A DNA stretch of 64,000 nucleotides from Massilia aurea. GTDB lineage: Bacteria > Pseudomonadota > Gammaproteobacteria > Burkholderiales > Burkholderiaceae_D. The notes beneath the pieces were generated by a model. That model was not told the origin of the DNA and did not search any database. It worked only from the letters and a program-made list of their open reading frames with translations. Position numbers and translations under genes: made by a program. The stretch spans positions 1-64,000 of the forward strand of contig NZ_JANUGZ010000005.1 in the NCBI RefSeq assembly GCF_024753205.1. Direction: 5' to 3'. How positions within the stretch are numbered: position 1 is the first letter of the stretch; each line of letters begins with the position of its first letter. Below are positions 35,573-44,235 of this stretch, piece after piece.

Positions 35573-37642
35573 TCAGCGACGCTGACGCTGGCCCGGTGGC
35601 GGCGCACTGGGCGCCTGCCGTGCCTGGGCCAGCAACCGCGCACAATCGCTGTCCTCGCCCGGCCCTGTATTGATCAGGGGGAGCAGGGCAGCCAGCGGCG
35701 CCGCCACGACGGCCAGTGCTGCGGCGCCGCCTGCCTTCATTGCCAGCACACCTTTGTCGATGGCGACGTCCGGCTTGCTGAACGGGCCGCGCACATAGAT
35801 TGGGGCGCGCAGCGAAAAGATGCGCAGCGCTTTGGTCTCGGGCCGGATGCGCAGTTCCATCTGCTCGCCCGCCAGGTTGATGGCGCCGTCGACGTTGATG
35901 ATGGCCTCTTCGGTGTCGACAATGAAGCTGCGCGTGCGCGCGACGCCGTCCTGGATGGCAAAGTCGGCCGCCACGCAGTTGAGTTCGACCTGCTTGTCGC
36001 CGAACAGCTTGGTGACGACAATGTTCGCCACGTTCAGGCCCGCCATTTCCAGCAGCATCTTGCTCACCGTGCCTTCACTGACGAGCGCCTTGAGTTCGCC
36101 ATTGGATGTCGCCAGCAGCGATGCGACCGAGTTGCCGGTGGCCGACAGCTTGGCATCCGCATTGATCTGGCCAGCCGTCGCCTGCATCTGCTCGATCTTC
36201 GGGAACAATTGCTTGATGCCGATCTTGCGTGCCCGCACGTCCGCCATCGCCTTGATGGCATTCTTGCCGCTGCGCCCGCTGCCATCGAGGCGAATGGTGG
36301 TGCGCACGGTGCCGCCGGCCATGCCGAATTCGAGCGGATCGAGCCGGAGCACGCCGTTGTCCATCTTGATGTGGCTGCTGAGCTTACTGATCGGCAGTGC
36401 CTTGTCACGCACGATATTGTCGGCGGCAAAGCGCACGTCTGCATCCAGCGCTGTCCACCGTTCGGTGTGGAATTCTTCCACCGGCAACACCTTGCCGGTC
36501 GGCTGCTTCGTCTCGACGCCGCGCGCCGCCTTGCTGGCGTTCGAATCGGCGCCAACGAGTGGCGCCAGATCGGCAAACACGAGCTGACGCGAGCGCACAT
36601 TGCCCGACAACACCGGACGCGCGCCACCGGTGGCGTATTCGAGGCGCCCCCCGATATCGCTCGCGCCCACCTTGCCGGCAAAGCCGTCGTACACCCAGCG
36701 GCTGGCATCCTTGGCCAAGCGGCCGGTCAGGCGGCCCGACGTGGAAAACGCTGGCGTTTCCGGTAACAGCACGCCGGTAAAGTGATACAGGCGCGCCATG
36801 CTGGCGCCAGCCAGTTCGAGTTGCACGTCCAGCGCGGCGAGCCGGGCCGGATTGGTGACGGTGCCGGCAATGGCGATGCGCGTCTTGCCCGATTTGAATT
36901 CGCCCTGGATCGGGTAGGGCGCGGTCTCGTCCTTCAGCGAAAACACCGAGCCGAGCTTGCCGCCGCCGCCCACTTTCGCGCCGTTGTAGTCACCGTCCAG
37001 CGTGAACGCCACGCCATAGACCGGATCGCGTTCGAGCGTGCGCACCCGGGCCGTGACATCGGCCTTCGTGACCGCATCCTTGACGTGGACGACGCCGTCG
37101 GTCAGCACGACGCGCTCGAGGTCGAGATTCCAGCGCGACGGTTGTTCGTTGCGCTGGAAGGTCCAGTTATTCGTGGCCGCGTTCAGGCGCAGCAGGTTGA
37201 CGCGGGGCGCGTCGAAGCGCAGCAGCGGGATGCCGATGCGCTTGTCCAGCAACGCGAGCGGATCGAGCGAGAAGGAAAACTGGCCGACGCTGGCCATGTT
37301 CCCGGTCGCCATGCCGGCCGGATTGCCGATCGTGGTGTTGCGCGCCACGAGGTAGGGCCATGGGATGTGGTCGCGCCACGTGCGCTCGGCTGGCGCCATG
37401 CGCGCCGCGGGACGCTCCCACGACACAGTCAGGTCGCCCTGGATGGCAAACGGGCGATCGATGGCGTCGCTGACCTTGTCGTTGATCCACGGCCGGGCGC
37501 GGTTCCAGTCGAAGGTCGCGATGACGATGATGGCAATGACGGGCAGCGCGATCAGCACGGCAAGGATCCACAAGCCGATCTTCTTCTTGCTGCGGCGCGG
37601 CCCCGGTGGGCGCTGCGCCGGCAGCGGCATTGTCTCGGCCAT
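35573..37642 (-). CDS. AsmA-family envelope protein
   Basis: 689 residues. N-terminal basic cytosolic tail, one membrane helix (about 22-45), then a long periplasmic region of AsmA type (PGDLTVSWERPAARMAPAE-like N-terminal strand, LDPLALLDKRIGIPLLRFDAPRVNLLR, and the C-terminal DUF748-like block ending GPFSKPDVAID). AsmA relatives move phospholipids between membranes. AAAGGAC precedes ATG. Divergent from the DUF4398 operon, each side having its own 5-4-5 site. Confidence 0.88.
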   Translation of the reverse strand: MAETMPLPAQRPPGPRRSKKKIGLWILAVLIALPVIAIIVIATFDWNRARPWINDKVSDAIDRPFAIQGDLTVSWERPAARMAPAERTWRDHIPWPYLVARNTTIGNPAGMATGNMASVGQFSFSLDPLALLDKRIGIPLLRFDAPRVNLLRLNAATNNWTFQRNEQPSRWNLDLERVVLTDGVVHVKDAVTKADVTARVRTLERDPVYGVAFTLDGDYNGAKVGGGGKLGSVFSLKDETAPYPIQGEFKSGKTRIAIAGTVTNPARLAALDVQLELAGASMARLYHFTGVLLPETPAFSTSGRLTGRLAKDASRWVYDGFAGKVGASDIGGRLEYATGGARPVLSGNVRSRQLVFADLAPLVGADSNASKAARGVETKQPTGKVLPVEEFHTERWTALDADVRFAADNIVRDKALPISKLSSHIKMDNGVLRLDPLEFGMAGGTVRTTIRLDGSGRSGKNAIKAMADVRARKIGIKQLFPKIEQMQATAGQINADAKLSATGNSVASLLATSNGELKALVSEGTVSKMLLEMAGLNVANIVVTKLFGDKQVELNCVAADFAIQDGVARTRSFIVDTEEAIINVDGAINLAGEQMELRIRPETKALRIFSLRAPIYVRGPFSKPDVAIDKGVLAMKAGGAAALAVVAAPLAALLPLINTGPGEDSDCARLLAQARQAPSAPPPGQRQRR

Positions 37643-37681
37643 GAAAGTCCTTTATCAGTAGTGGATGTGATTCGTGCGGCG

Positions 37682-37723
37682 AGGGTAGCCTACGCTGGTC
37701 TGTGTCAACGTGCGATGGCGCAC
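37682..37723 (-). promoter_or_regulatory. 5-4-5 palindrome and -10, site 5
   Basis: GTGCG-ATGG-CGCAC at 37710-37723, perfect arms, and TACCCT at 37682-37687, 22 nt apart, upstream of the AsmA gene. Confidence 0.7.
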
Positions 37724-37778
37724 CCAGTGCCGGCGATAAGCGACGTATGCAGCCGGGGTGTGCATCGCTGCAGGCAAT

Positions 37779-37820
37779 GTGCGTCACCGAACTGAGCGCA
37801 TTCCATAACAGGTTTATAAC
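37779..37820 (+). promoter_or_regulatory. 5-4-5 palindrome and -10, site 6
   Basis: GTGCG-TCAC-CGAAC at 37779-37792 and TATAAC at 37815-37820, 22 nt apart, upstream of the DUF4398 operon. The predicted start at about 37827 puts the site centre at -41.5. Confidence 0.7.
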
Positions 37821-37852
37821 GTTATCTACACCACTTCCGAGGAGAAAATGTA

Positions 37853-38242
37853 ATGAATAAACATCAATCGATGACCGGGTTTGCCCGCCTTGGCTGCGTT
37901 GCCGCTCTGCTGGCACTGACGGCCTGCGCAAGTCCTGACAAGGCGCCTGCGACGGCGGATGTGGCTGTCTCGCGCAACGCGATCGAGAATGCCGTGTCGG
38001 CAGGTGCAGCTGACCTGGCGCCAGCGGAAATCACGGCGGCACGTGAAAAGATGGGCAAGGCCAACCAGGCCCTGGCCGCGCGTGACTACAAGCTGGCACG
38101 CGAACTGGCAGTCCAGGCCCAGGCCGACGCCAAGCTGGCCCAGAGCAAGGCTGTGTCGAGCAAGGCAACGGCTGCTTCAACCCAGCTGAATGACGATCTG
38201 CGCGTGCTGCGTGAAGAAGTCGATCGCGCCAACACCAAGTAA
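37853..38242 (+). CDS. DUF4398 lipoprotein
   Basis: 129 residues. Lipobox ALLALTAC (Cys25), then an Ala-rich helical hairpin typical of DUF4398 (ISRNAIENAVSAGAADLAPAEITAAREKM-like and LAVQAQADAKLAQSKA). Function unknown; such lipoproteins commonly precede OmpA-domain proteins, as here. First gene of a six-gene run to 41069. Confidence 0.85.
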   Translation: MNKHQSMTGFARLGCVAALLALTACASPDKAPATADVAVSRNAIENAVSAGAADLAPAEITAAREKMGKANQALAARDYKLARELAVQAQADAKLAQSKAVSSKATAASTQLNDDLRVLREEVDRANTK

Positions 38243-38347
38243 GGCAACTGAGCTAACTGAGTCATTTGAGTCATTGCACTGTTTCCTGTCTCCGGACAGG
38301 AGTTCGCGCCGACGATCCGGCGCTTGGAAAATAAAAGGAATAACAAC

Positions 38348-39271
38348 ATGAAAAACCGCAAATCCGCCGTATCGATCCTGGCCGCCGCCGTGCTGGCGGC
38401 AGCCTGCGCCAGCGCGCCGATGACCACGCCAACGCTCGACCAGGCGCGTGCCGACTTTGTCAGCGCGAACAATAATTCGCAGGTCTCGACCTACGCACCA
38501 CTCGAATTCAAGCAGGCCAGCGAGGCCCTCGACCAGGCCAACCAGGCTGCGGCCCGCCGCGAAAGCCTGAGCGACATCGACCGTCTGGCCTATGTGGCCA
38601 AGCAGCGCATCGCCACGGCGCAAGAAGTTGCCAAGGGCAAGGCCGCTGAAGCCAATATCGCCGACGCAACGCGCCAGCGCGACATGGTCCGCCTGGATGC
38701 CCGCACCGCCGAAGCCGATCGCGCCAAGCGCGACGCTGAAGCCGCCCAGGCTGCTGCCCAGCAGGCCCAGGGTCAGGCGCAGCAAGCCCAGATGCAGGCA
38801 CAGGCAGCCCAGGCTGAAACGGCTGCCATGGCCGAACGCACGGCCAAGCTCGAAGCGCTGCTGGTTGACCTGCAGGCCGTGAAAACCGAACGCGGCTTTG
38901 TCGTCACGATCGGCGACGTCCTGTTTGCGACCGACCAGGCCGTGCTGAATGCGAATGGCATGTCGACGCTGCGCAAACTGGCCGACGTCATGGCCCAGAA
39001 CCCGAACCGCACCGTGTTGATCGAAGGCTTCACCGACAGCACCGGCAGCGAGAGCCACAACCAGCAACTGTCGGAGCGTCGCGCCAGCGCCGTCGCAACC
39101 GCGCTGGCCGGCCAGGGCGTGCCACGCGAACGCATTGCAATGCGTGCCTACGGCGAAGCCTTCCCTGTTGCATCGAATGACAGCGCAGCAAGCCGTCAGC
39201 AGAATCGTCGCGTCGAAATCGTTCTGTCGAACGAAGGCGCTGCCATTCCGCCACGCGCAGCAGCGCGTTGA
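38348..39271 (+). CDS. DUF4398-OmpA lipoprotein
   Basis: 307 residues. Lipobox VLAAAC, an N-terminal DUF4398-like segment, a long Ala/Gln-rich coiled coil (about 100-175) and an OmpA C-terminal domain (about 180-300: GDVLFATDQAVLN, GFTDSTGSESHN, NDSAASRQQNRRVEI). Spans from outer membrane to peptidoglycan. AAAGGAA precedes ATG 38348. A small CCTGTC/GACAGG hairpin (38285-38300) lies before it. Confidence 0.9.
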   Translation: MKNRKSAVSILAAAVLAAACASAPMTTPTLDQARADFVSANNNSQVSTYAPLEFKQASEALDQANQAAARRESLSDIDRLAYVAKQRIATAQEVAKGKAAEANIADATRQRDMVRLDARTAEADRAKRDAEAAQAAAQQAQGQAQQAQMQAQAAQAETAAMAERTAKLEALLVDLQAVKTERGFVVTIGDVLFATDQAVLNANGMSTLRKLADVMAQNPNRTVLIEGFTDSTGSESHNQQLSERRASAVATALAGQGVPRERIAMRAYGEAFPVASNDSAASRQQNRRVEIVLSNEGAAIPPRAAAR

Positions 39272-39308
39272 ACCTGTTTTTGAACCGACTCTGAATTAAG
39301 GAATGACA

Positions 39309-39842
39309 ATGGAACAAACCAACAACCTCGGCCACGGCTTTGATGTCTCGGCAATCCGCAAGGCAGCCGCCAACCTCGACGACGGCGCCGTGACCGAGGG
39401 CTATCAGGCCGACCGTGAAGCAGTCATCGCGATGCTGAACGATGCACTGGCCACCGAACTGCTGTGCGTGATGCGCTACAAGCGCCATTACTACACCGTC
39501 AGCGGTCCAGGCACCGGCCAGATCAAGGCCGAGTTCCTCGAGCACGCGCAGCAAGAGCAGGAACACGCCGACCGCATCGCCGAACGCATCGTGCAACTGA
39601 ACGGTTCGCCAAACTTCAACCCGGCCACGTTCGCTGCCCGCAGCCACGCTGAATACGACGAATCGCTCGAAGCACAGGACATGGTCCGCGCCGACCTGAT
39701 CGCCGAGCGCGTGGCGATCGAATCGTATCGCCAGATGATCGTGGCGATCGGTGACAAGGATCCAACCACCCGCAACATGCTGATTGAAATCATGGCCGTC
39801 GAAGAAGAACACGCCGACGACATGCGCGACCTGATGGCCTGA
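39309..39842 (+). CDS. Ferritin-like (bacterioferritin-type) protein
   Basis: 177 residues, four-helix bundle. Metal-ligand pattern of the ferritin-like fold: LNDALATELLCVMRYKRHYY (Glu in helix 1), EHAQQEQEHADRIAERI (E-x2-H), ERVAIESYRQMI and EIMAVEEEHADDMRDLM. Likely stores or detoxifies iron under stress. ATG 39309 is best spaced from AAGGA. Inside the DUF4398 operon. Confidence 0.88.
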   Translation: MEQTNNLGHGFDVSAIRKAAANLDDGAVTEGYQADREAVIAMLNDALATELLCVMRYKRHYYTVSGPGTGQIKAEFLEHAQQEQEHADRIAERIVQLNGSPNFNPATFAARSHAEYDESLEAQDMVRADLIAERVAIESYRQMIVAIGDKDPTTRNMLIEIMAVEEEHADDMRDLMA

Positions 39843-39851
39843 GCTTGACCG

Positions 39852-39872
39852 TGACCCGCCCCGTGCGGGTCA
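39852..39872 (+). terminator. Hairpin after ferritin-like gene
   Basis: TGACCCG/CGGGTCA around a 7-nt loop, with only a short T run; possibly an attenuating or mRNA-stabilising hairpin. Confidence 0.4.
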
Positions 39873-39905
39873 GTTTCAACGATTGATTAGTGACAGGAGT
39901 AGAAC

Positions 39906-40250
39906 ATGCTAGACACTTCCCGCAACAGCAACGGCAGCATGCACCCGATCAGCGGCAGCACCTATGCCACCCAGTCCGACATGAAGGCTCTCGTGCGTGA
40001 CGCGCAGTCGATGCTGACCGCCGCCGCATCGCTCACCGGCGAGAAAGCCGAAGAGCTGCGTGAGCGTGGCATGGCGCTGCTTGACACGGTCCTGGGCGGC
40101 GCCAGCCTGGTCCCGACCCAGGCCGTGGTCAAGGGCAAGGAACTGGTTCATACCGCTGATGTCTATGTCAAGGACAACCCGTGGCGCATCGTGGCAGTAG
40201 CGGCAGGTGTCGGCGTGCTCATTGGCGTGCTAATTAGCCGCAAACATTAA
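39906..40250 (+). CDS. DUF883 protein (YqjD/ElaB family)
   Basis: 114 residues. Helical body (DMKALVRDAQSMLTAAASLTG...), then one C-terminal membrane helix (PWRIVAVAAGVGVLIGVLISRKH), the layout of the ribosome-binding inner-membrane proteins YqjD/ElaB. AGGAG precedes the ATG. Followed by YqjE- and YqjK-like genes as in E. coli yqjDEK. Confidence 0.9.
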   Translation: MLDTSRNSNGSMHPISGSTYATQSDMKALVRDAQSMLTAAASLTGEKAEELRERGMALLDTVLGGASLVPTQAVVKGKELVHTADVYVKDNPWRIVAVAAGVGVLIGVLISRKH

Positions 40251-40263
40251 GGTTGGGGGCTAC

Positions 40264-40650
40264 GTGGATAAAGAAGAAGCAGTCGTGCATAACCCCGGCG
40301 TATTCGCCGGCATTTCCAGTCTGTTCAAGAGTCTGTTCGGCCTTGCCGTCTCGCGCGTCGAACTCGCGGCGCTGGAGCTGGCCGACATCCGCAATCACAT
40401 CATCGAGTTGGTGGCCATCTTTGCCGTGGCCGCGCTGGCGGTCTGGTTTGCCATCGCCTTCGGTGCAATGACCATCGTCGCGCTGGCATGGGAATCGATG
40501 GGCTGGACCATCCTGTTGATCATGTTCGCGGTGTTTGCACTGATCACGGCCATTCTCGTGGCCAAGGGCATGGCGCTGATCAAGCAGAACAAGCTTGGCT
40601 TCCCGGCGACGATGAAAGAACTGAAAAACGACCGCGAGATGCTGCTGTGA
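40264..40650 (+). CDS. YqjE-family phage-holin-like membrane protein
   Basis: 128 residues, GTG start, two membrane helices (HIIELVAIFAVAALAVWFAI; TILLIMFAVFALITAILVA) in the pattern of the holin superfamily III/YqjE family. Second member of the yqjDEK-like set. Confidence 0.85.
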   Translation: MDKEEAVVHNPGVFAGISSLFKSLFGLAVSRVELAALELADIRNHIIELVAIFAVAALAVWFAIAFGAMTIVALAWESMGWTILLIMFAVFALITAILVAKGMALIKQNKLGFPATMKELKNDREMLL

Positions 40651-40673
40651 GCGGCGCACCCAAAGAGGCCAAC

Positions 40674-41069
40674 ATGCACAAACACGACAAGACGACCGGG
40701 TTGGCCGGTCATCAACACAGCCTGGACCCGGCAATTCGCAAGCAGGAACTGCTGCGTGAAGGCGAGTTCTTCCGCGCTGGCGTGGCCCATGCCAAGGCGA
40801 GCATCCAGCATGGCATGAAGCCTGAGGTGATGCTGCGCTCGGCGTTCGACCACACGACCGTGGCGCTGCGCACCCGGGCCGACGCACTGCTCAAGCCGAC
40901 CGGCACCAATGTGTCGATGCTGATGCCGTACGCCATGACCGCGGTGAACTTCGTGCGCCAGCGTCGTATGGGCAAGCAGGCAGCGGGCGCCGCAGTTGGC
41001 GTTGGCATTCTGGGCTGGTACCTGAATCGCCGGCGCACCCGCAAGGCCAAGGCAGCCAAGGAAGCATGA
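40674..41069 (+). CDS. YqjK-like protein
   Basis: 131 residues from ATG 40674 (AAAGAGG 5 nt upstream); a GTG at 40647 overlaps the yqjE-like stop. Mostly hydrophilic with a C-terminal hydrophobic patch (KQAAGAAVGVGILGWYL) and a basic tail. Called from position after the YqjE-like gene; sequence similarity to YqjK was judged only loosely. Confidence 0.65.
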   Translation: MHKHDKTTGLAGHQHSLDPAIRKQELLREGEFFRAGVAHAKASIQHGMKPEVMLRSAFDHTTVALRTRADALLKPTGTNVSMLMPYAMTAVNFVRQRRMGKQAAGAAVGVGILGWYLNRRRTRKAKAAKEA

Positions 41070-41085
41070 ACATGAGCATGAATCG

Positions 41086-41111
41086 GTGCCGGCGCCTTCG
41101 AGCGCCGGCAC
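41086..41111 (+). terminator. Strong hairpin after the operon
   Basis: GTGCCGGCGC/GCGCCGGCAC with a 6-nt loop, without T run; followed downstream by a true terminator. Confidence 0.5.
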
Positions 41112-41175
41112 ACGACGTAACGATCACGAATAACGCTGCAGTGTAGTACGTTGTACCGGCTTTGGTGGGGCTTGA

Positions 41176-41213
41176 ACGGCGTTCCAATCGCAAGTTGGAC
41201 GCCGTCTTTTTTT
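41176..41213 (+). terminator. Terminator of the DUF4398-YqjK operon
   Basis: ACGGCGT...ACGCCGT stem with an extra CCAA/TTGG pair and seven T residues. Confidence 0.8.
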
Positions 41214-41272
41214 GTCCGCCTGCTTCCCTCCCATCCAGTATGCTGCACCCGTCCCTTTACTGCGAGAACCCC

Positions 41273-42415
41273 ATGCATCCCTCGAATATTGTCCTGCTCG
41301 AATTCCATCCGGAACGCGATGACCTCAGTCCCGACAAGGAGTTGCGCAATGGCTTGTCGGTGGCACTGCGCATGGGCAAGACGCTGTGGCTGGCAAACGA
41401 TGAGTCCGTGAGCATCGAGCGCCTGACGCTGGTGGAAGAGGACAGCCGCGGCCAGAGCAGCTTTGCGCGTGAGCACCACCAGTTCGCGCTGCACGATTTC
41501 TTCGACCTGCCGCTGCCGGCGTTCGATGTCGAGAAAGGCCGCATCAATGAGGCCGATGTCGAAGGGCTGGCCTGCGACGGCAAATATATGTGGGTGACCG
41601 GCTCGCACAGCCTGCGCCGCAAGAAGCCCGACCCGCTCGATGGCAACAAGCGCACGCACAAGCGCCTGGCGACAGTCAGCGCCGACGGCAACCGCTATCT
41701 GCTCGGCCGCATTCCGATGGGCGAACAGGATGGCGTGCCCACCTTGCTCAAGGAAGTCGAGCACAAGGGCAAGCGCCGCACTGCCGCGCTGCTGCGCGGC
41801 GATGCGCACGGCAACGAGCTCACAGCGCAGCTGAAGCAGGATGAACACCTCGGCCCGTTCCTGGCCATTCCCGGCAAGGACAACGGTTTTGATATCGAGG
41901 GCATCGCGCTGGCGGGCAAGCACGTGCTGCTGGGCCTGCGCGGGCCGGTGCTGCGGGGCTGGGCCACCATCATCGAAGTGGCCCCCGTCGATGACGAGAT
42001 GCCGGGTTCGCTTCGCCTGACGCCGCTCGATGCCGATGGCAGTCTGTACCGCAAGCACTTCCTTGACCTGGGTGGACTGGGCATTCGCGACCTGTGCAAG
42101 CAGGGCAGGGATCTGCTGATCCTGGCCGGGCCGACGATGGATCTGGACGGTCCTGTAACGCTGTTCAGATGGGTTGGCGGCGCCGAGCCGGATGGCGAAA
42201 CAGTCGTGTCTGCCGAGGTACTGGAGCACGTTCTCAACCTGCCGTTCGGGCAGGGCGTGGATCACCCGGAAGGTATCGCGCTGTTTGCCAGTCGCGACGG
42301 GGCCGATGAGGGTTTGCTGGTGGTGCACGATTCGGCGTCGCCGAGCCGCCAGATCGGGGAGAGTACGCTGGTGGCGGACGTGTATCCGCTACCGTCGCGC
42401 AAGAAAAAGCGCTAA
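41273..42415 (+). CDS. DUF3616-domain protein
   Basis: 380 residues of the DUF3616 type, beta-propeller-like (LRNGLSVALRMGKTLWLANDESVSIERL, VEGLACDGKYMWVTGSHS, GFDIEGIALAGKHVLLGLRGPVLRGWA, VDHPEGIALF). No signal peptide. Function unknown; repeats resemble those of secreted or cytosolic propeller proteins. ATG 41273 is chosen; one at 41240 is possible, neither with a good ribosome site. Confidence 0.8.
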   Translation: MHPSNIVLLEFHPERDDLSPDKELRNGLSVALRMGKTLWLANDESVSIERLTLVEEDSRGQSSFAREHHQFALHDFFDLPLPAFDVEKGRINEADVEGLACDGKYMWVTGSHSLRRKKPDPLDGNKRTHKRLATVSADGNRYLLGRIPMGEQDGVPTLLKEVEHKGKRRTAALLRGDAHGNELTAQLKQDEHLGPFLAIPGKDNGFDIEGIALAGKHVLLGLRGPVLRGWATIIEVAPVDDEMPGSLRLTPLDADGSLYRKHFLDLGGLGIRDLCKQGRDLLILAGPTMDLDGPVTLFRWVGGAEPDGETVVSAEVLEHVLNLPFGQGVDHPEGIALFASRDGADEGLLVVHDSASPSRQIGESTLVADVYPLPSRKKKR

Positions 42416-42443
42416 AGCTAGTTGGCGCTGGCGAACTTCTGCC

Positions 42444-42791
42444 TCAGTTCGATGGCGCCTTGGTCAGCAGCCCCGAATCGCGCTGGAACGTTGCACGTGC
42501 TTCGGCCACGCAGGCCTTGCGATCGGCGGCAGGCTGTTGCTTGCAAGCGTTCTGCGCTTCCTGCAATGCGGCGCGCAGTTCCTTGCGCAGCGTCTGTTGC
42601 TCGGAATCGTTGCGGTACCAGCGTGCCGGATCGCCATTGGCAATTTCCTGGGCCTGTTGACGGGCGGCGACTTGGCTCACATTCGCGTCGCCACCGGTGG
42701 CAGGCGTCGATTGCGCGGCAGCAGTCAAACAAGTAAGGGAAGTGGCGAGGGCGAGCACGCAAGCGCTGGTGGAGCGAATGAGGTGGGCCAT
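42444..42791 (-). CDS. Small secreted Cys-pair protein
   Basis: 115 residues with a signal peptide (ending AAAQ). The C-terminal part ACKQQPAADRKACVAEARA has a C-x8-C pair like the three repeats of the 43605-44156 protein, so the two may be related. AGGAG precedes ATG. No 5-4-5 site was found. Confidence 0.7.
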   Translation of the reverse strand: MAHLIRSTSACVLALATSLTCLTAAAQSTPATGGDANVSQVAARQQAQEIANGDPARWYRNDSEQQTLRKELRAALQEAQNACKQQPAADRKACVAEARATFQRDSGLLTKAPSN

Positions 42792-42897
42792 GATGGTCTC
42801 CTGAAGCGGTGCAACAGATGGACGTGCTGACGAGGCAAGAGCGGGGCAGGGCGTGATGCCCCGCTTCCGCTCCTGCTGTACCTGGTCGATGCGTGGA

Positions 42898-43356
42898 TCA
42901 GTAACGGTAGACGCGGCCGTCGACGATGCGAACGCGGTTGCCCACGCGCAGGTCGTAGACGCTGTCCTGCATCACGGCGCGGTATTCGCCGTTATCCATG
43001 CGGACATTGATCTGGTACTGCTCAGGGCCCTGTGCATTGCGGTTCTTTTCGACATTGTTGCCCAGCGCAGCGCCGGCAACACCGGCAGCCACGGTGGCTG
43101 CAGTGCGGCCGCTGCCGCTACCGATCTGGTTACCGGCCAGTGCACCGACCACACCGCCCAGGATGGCGCCGGCGCCGCTCGTGCGGTTTTCACCTTGGGC
43201 GACCTGGATCGAATCGATCACGCCGTAGCCGGCCGAGGCGCTGCTGCTGGCATTGTTGTAGCCGCCGCCGAATGGCTGCTGGGTGTTGCTGGCGCAACCA
43301 GTGAGTAGGGCGCCGGTGGCAAGGACGACAGCGATAAGTTTACGGTTTGCATTCAT
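42898..43356 (-). CDS. Glycine-zipper 2TM lipoprotein
   Basis: 152 residues from ATG 43356. Lipobox GALLTGC (Cys20), Asn/Ser/Gly-rich linker, glycine-zipper (GAGAILGGVVGALAGNQIGSGSG) and a strand-rich tail (YQINVRMDNGEYRAVMQD...VGNRVRIVDGRVYRY). Same architecture as 33169-33867; a SlyB-like family. GGAG-like site precedes. Confidence 0.88.
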   Translation of the reverse strand: MNANRKLIAVVLATGALLTGCASNTQQPFGGGYNNASSSASAGYGVIDSIQVAQGENRTSGAGAILGGVVGALAGNQIGSGSGRTAATVAAGVAGAALGNNVEKNRNAQGPEQYQINVRMDNGEYRAVMQDSVYDLRVGNRVRIVDGRVYRY

Positions 43357-43384
43357 ATTGTTCTCCTGACAAAAGGTTTTACTC

Positions 43385-43426
43385 AGAATAGACACGCTGG
43401 AGATGGGGGTCTGTGCGTTGCCGCAC
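43385..43426 (-). promoter_or_regulatory. 5-4-5 palindrome and -10, site 7
   Basis: GTGCG-TTGC-CGCAC at 43413-43426, perfect arms, and TATTCT at 43385-43390, 22 nt apart, upstream of the glycine-zipper lipoprotein gene. Confidence 0.7.
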
Positions 43427-43529
43427 CTACCTTGTTCTGCTACTACCTCCGCTGTTTCGCCATGGGACGGTAAATATGTCAGGCAATTAGCGTTGTTTCC
43501 GTGACACAGCCCAACACTCTGCGTCTTGT

Positions 43530-43571
43530 GTTCGCCAGCGTACAGAAGACGGGTGTAGTGCATGTAAAGAT
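43530..43571 (+). promoter_or_regulatory. 5-4-5 palindrome and -10, site 8
   Basis: GTTCG-CCAG-CGTAC at 43530-43543 with AAAGAT at the exact 22-nt spacing (43566-43571), or TAAAGA one base closer; upstream of the Cys-repeat protein gene. Confidence 0.5.
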
Positions 43572-43604
43572 AGCGCCAGTGTTGACAAATGGTGAACAAA
43601 AATA

Positions 43605-44156
43605 ATGAAGACCCCGCATGTGCTGTTCCTGATCGCTGTTGCCATGGCCTGGACTGCTCCGGCTCTGGCGCAAGGCGCAGGGCAGGATGCGAAGGCCGCT
43701 TATCAATACGCGATGGACACTGCCGAAGCCGGCTATGATGCGGCCAAGGCCAGGTGTGACACCCTGGCTGGTGTGCCGCACGAGATCTGCGTTGCCGATG
43801 CCCGCGCAGCGCGGGTCCGGATCGAAGAAGAGGCGACGGCAGCCCAGAAGAACACGCTCGCGGCCTATACCCAGGCACGCATGCGCATCGCGACCGCGTT
43901 CCATGAGCGTGACAAGACGCGCTGCGGTGCCCTGGTAGGGAATGACCGCGAAGTCTGCCTGGCCCAGGCCAAGGCGACACTGGTCGCGCTCCAGGCAGAT
44001 GCCCGGGCCGACCGCAAGGCGATTGAAGCGCGTCTGGATGCCAATGACGTCAAGATCGAAGCCGAATATCGCGTCGCACTGCAGAAGTGCGATGCCTTCG
44101 CCGGCGCCGTCAAGGACGGGTGCGTGAGCACCGCCCGGACGGCATACGGCAAATAA
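43605..44156 (+). CDS. Secreted protein with three Cys-pair repeats
   Basis: 183 residues, signal peptide (ends PALAQ). The mature part is helical with three repeats of a C-(about 10)-C unit: RCDTLAGVPHEICVADA, RCGALVGNDREVCLAQA and KCDAFAGAVKDGCVSTA, spaced about 50 residues apart, probably disulfide hairpins in the periplasm. Function unknown. It follows a 5-4-5 site and precedes a BON protein. Confidence 0.75.
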   Translation: MKTPHVLFLIAVAMAWTAPALAQGAGQDAKAAYQYAMDTAEAGYDAAKARCDTLAGVPHEICVADARAARVRIEEEATAAQKNTLAAYTQARMRIATAFHERDKTRCGALVGNDREVCLAQAKATLVALQADARADRKAIEARLDANDVKIEAEYRVALQKCDAFAGAVKDGCVSTARTAYGK

Positions 44157-44235
44157 ACCTGCGGGCCGGCTTGCCGGCGCCGCGCAATCCGCCCGCAAGG
44201 GTAAGTTTTAAACATGATCATTATTAGGAGCCATC

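Noticed and set aside
41145..41160. GTACG-TTGT-ACCGG as an eleventh palindrome
   Set aside because: The second arm does not match and there is no -10 at the fixed spacing.
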